Shown here piece after piece: positions 5,819 to 7,112 of a DNA stretch of 7,112 nt. Location: positions 1 to 7,112 of the forward strand of contig CAAFPB010000102.1 of the NCBI GenBank assembly GCA_900764725.1, written 5' to 3'. The translations under genes and the position numbers were made by a program. The notes beneath the pieces were generated by a model. It searched no databases. It worked only from the letters and a program-made list of their open reading frames with translations, and had not been told where the DNA came from. Within the stretch, counting starts at the first letter, position 1. Each line of letters starts with the position of its first letter. This DNA is from an uncultured Catenibacterium sp. (GTDB taxonomy: Bacteria; Bacillota_I; Bacilli_A; Erysipelotrichales; Coprobacillaceae).

Positions 5819-6621
5819 TGAAGATTTATGTTACATATAAGTTTTTAACCAAAGAAGACAGAGATGCTTTTTATTCAGCAATCAAAGAGAATCATATACA
5901 GGAATTATCTTTATCTGATGAAGGATGTCTCAAATATTCTTATACACCTTTAGAGGATACTGTTCTTTCTTTAAAGGAAGAATGGATTTCTCAAGACTTA
6001 CAAATAAAACATTTGAATAAGCCTCATATGGATTTGTTGAAGGAATTAAAGAATCAATATTCATGTTTAACTACAGTACGCCATGGGACTGCAACTTTAA
6101 ATACTAAACGTTTGATCTTAAGAGAGTTTAAAATAGAAGATGCTAATGATATGTATCACAATTGGGCAAGTGATGAAAAGGTCACTCGTTATTTAACTTG
6201 GCCACCTCATAAAAGTGTAGATGATACAAAAGAATCACTTGCTTTATGGATTCAGTCTTATGAAAAGGGTGATTCTTATAACTGGGGTATTGTCGTAAAG
6301 GATAAGAATGTACTCATTGGAAATATATCCGTCACAAATATCGATTATAAAACAAATACAGTAGAAGTAGGCTACTGCATTGGAAGAGCTTATTGGGGTT
6401 ATGGATACGTTGCAGAAGCACTTAAAGAAGTGATTTCTTATTTGTTTAAGGAAGGCTATGATCTAGTACGTGCTAGACATGATAAGAATAACCCTAATTC
6501 TGGTAGAGTGATGTTAAAAGCAGGTATGAAATATGAGGGAACGCTTAGAAAATATGCAAAAAATAATCAGGGAGTAGTAGATGATGTTCTTTATTCAATT
6601 CTTCCTGAAGAATTAGAATAG
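5818..6621 (+). CDS. ABM-like domain fused to a RimJ/RimL-type GNAT acetyltransferase
   Basis: The 267-residue protein appears to have two domains. Residues 1-80 resemble a dimeric ferredoxin-like ABM (YgiN-like) domain: strand MKIYVTYKF, a helix, DEGCLKYSYTP (34-44), LKEEWISQD (52-60) and the HLNKPHMDLL helix (65-74). Residues about 93-267 are a GNAT of the RimJ/RimL group. It opens with LNTKRLILREFKIEDA (94-109), carries WPP (128-130) and has the acetyl-CoA loop in YCIGRAYWGYGYVAEAL (186-202), followed by NNPNSGRVMLKAGM (224-237). This group acetylates N-termini or small molecules, and the substrate here is unknown. The ABM part may bind a ligand or drive dimerisation. The start ATG 5818 overlaps the TAA of the HD gene (TAATG) behind GGAGG (5806-5810). 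Both domains lie in one unbroken frame. Confidence 0.88.
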   Translation: MKIYVTYKFLTKEDRDAFYSAIKENHIQELSLSDEGCLKYSYTPLEDTVLSLKEEWISQDLQIKHLNKPHMDLLKELKNQYSCLTTVRHGTATLNTKRLILREFKIEDANDMYHNWASDEKVTRYLTWPPHKSVDDTKESLALWIQSYEKGDSYNWGIVVKDKNVLIGNISVTNIDYKTNTVEVGYCIGRAYWGYGYVAEALKEVISYLFKEGYDLVRARHDKNNPNSGRVMLKAGMKYEGTLRKYAKNNQGVVDDVLYSILPEELE

Positions 6622-6629
6622 GAGATTAT

Positions 6630-7067
6630 ATGGAAGTTAGAGAAATATGCTTAGCACATGTCAAAGAGATATCACAGCTATTTAATGAAATATTTTCTAA
6701 AGAACCATGGAATGACAAATGGAGCGAAGAAGATCTTTCTGTTTATATGCATGATCTAGTAGGTAATCGTTTATCTCTATCTATTGGTTTATATGATGAA
6801 GAAAAGCTTGTTGGAATAGCCTTAGGTCGTATTAAACATTGGTATAACGGCAGAGAATTCTGGATTGATGAATTTGGAATACTCACTGATGAACAATCAA
6901 AAGGACTTGGAACGAAGTTTATGGATCTCGTTGTTGATTATACGAAAAAAAGAGGTATTGACCGTATCATGTTGATTACTGAAAGAGAGTTTCCTGCCTA
7001 TTACTTCTATCAGAAAAATGGCTTTGAAGAACAATCATCACAGGTTGTCTTTATGAAACAATATTAG
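6630..7067 (+). CDS. GNAT family N-acetyltransferase
   Basis: The 145-residue protein is a single-domain GNAT. It has KLVGIALGRIKHW (59-71), motif A WIDEFGILTDEQ (78-89) leading to the acetyl-CoA loop QSKGLGTKFM (89-98), and the C-terminal AYYFYQKNGF (123-132), where the last Tyr is the usual general-acid position. The pattern EFW-IDEFGI before the QxxGxG loop occurs in small-molecule acetyltransferases, including AAC(6')-like ones, but an aminoglycoside substrate cannot be claimed. ATG 6630 is behind TAGGAGA (6619-6625), which overlaps the stop of the fusion gene. It is the last gene of the run and is followed by a terminator. It differs clearly from the GNAT half of the upstream protein, so it is not a recent duplicate. 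Confidence 0.92.
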   Translation: MEVREICLAHVKEISQLFNEIFSKEPWNDKWSEEDLSVYMHDLVGNRLSLSIGLYDEEKLVGIALGRIKHWYNGREFWIDEFGILTDEQSKGLGTKFMDLVVDYTKKRGIDRIMLITEREFPAYYFYQKNGFEEQSSQVVFMKQY

Positions 7068-7073
7068 AGAGTT

Positions 7074-7105
7074 AAGTACGTATTTTATTCTGTACGTACT
7101 TTTTT
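7074..7105 (+). terminator. Intrinsic terminator closing the 4079-7067 gene run
   Basis: A nine-pair perfect stem AAGTACGTA/TACGTACTT (7074-7082 with 7093-7101) with a ten-base loop ends in a T-tract (7100-7105). It begins seven bases after the stop of the last GNAT gene. Confidence 0.88.
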
Positions 7106-7112
7106 GTCCTAA

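Noticed and set aside
6630..7067. Aminoglycoside 6'-N-acetyltransferase resistance gene
   Set aside because: The motifs support only a generic GNAT. Nothing seen is specific to aminoglycoside binding, and there is no mobile-element context.

Overview
The window reads as chromosomal DNA from a low-GC Gram-positive bacterium (Bacillota). The evidence is the strongly AT-rich sequence, A/T-ending codons, strong GGAGG-type ribosome binding sites, short intergenic gaps, U-tract terminators, and a LytTR/DUF3021 pair of the kind found in Bacillota. The mix of families would suit a gut Erysipelotrichales-type organism, but that placement is only a guess. Everything is on the + strand. I see no transposase, integrase, CRISPR array, phage gene or rRNA.

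Layout: (1) 1-233 holds the end of a tandem tRNA-Gly(GCC) array: an 18-nt tail of one copy, two complete identical copies, then an intrinsic terminator. (2) 322-2981 is a compact four-gene operon: a LytTR DNA-binding regulator, a four-TM DUF3021 protein, an ABC ATPase and an ABC-2 permease. It looks like a membrane-sensing, self-regulated export cassette, with the DUF3021 protein probably controlling the LytTR protein as in the streptococcal HdrRM/BrsRM systems. (3) 3065-4043 carries a membrane-anchored YdcF/SanA-like DUF218 protein and a small three-TM protein of unknown function. It ends in a hairpin terminator that starts inside the stop codon. (4) 4079-7067 is a tightly packed five-gene run: a two-TM DUF3592-like protein, a DUF4846-like lipoprotein, an HD-domain phosphohydrolase, an unusual fusion of an ABM-like domain with a RimJ/RimL-type GNAT acetyltransferase, and a second GNAT. 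It is closed by a terminator at 7074-7105.

The genes that can be read as a system are the LytTR-DUF3021-ABC set. The ATPase and permease form one exporter, and the two small upstream genes are its likely control. The downstream run is linked by translational coupling (stop/start overlaps at 5289-5293 and 5816-5820), but no shared pathway is evident. No candidate for a wholly new system stands out. The items most worth checking are the ABM-GNAT fusion, the substrate and control of the LytTR-DUF3021-ABC cassette, and the terminator directly followed by a ribosome binding site at 4042-4078.
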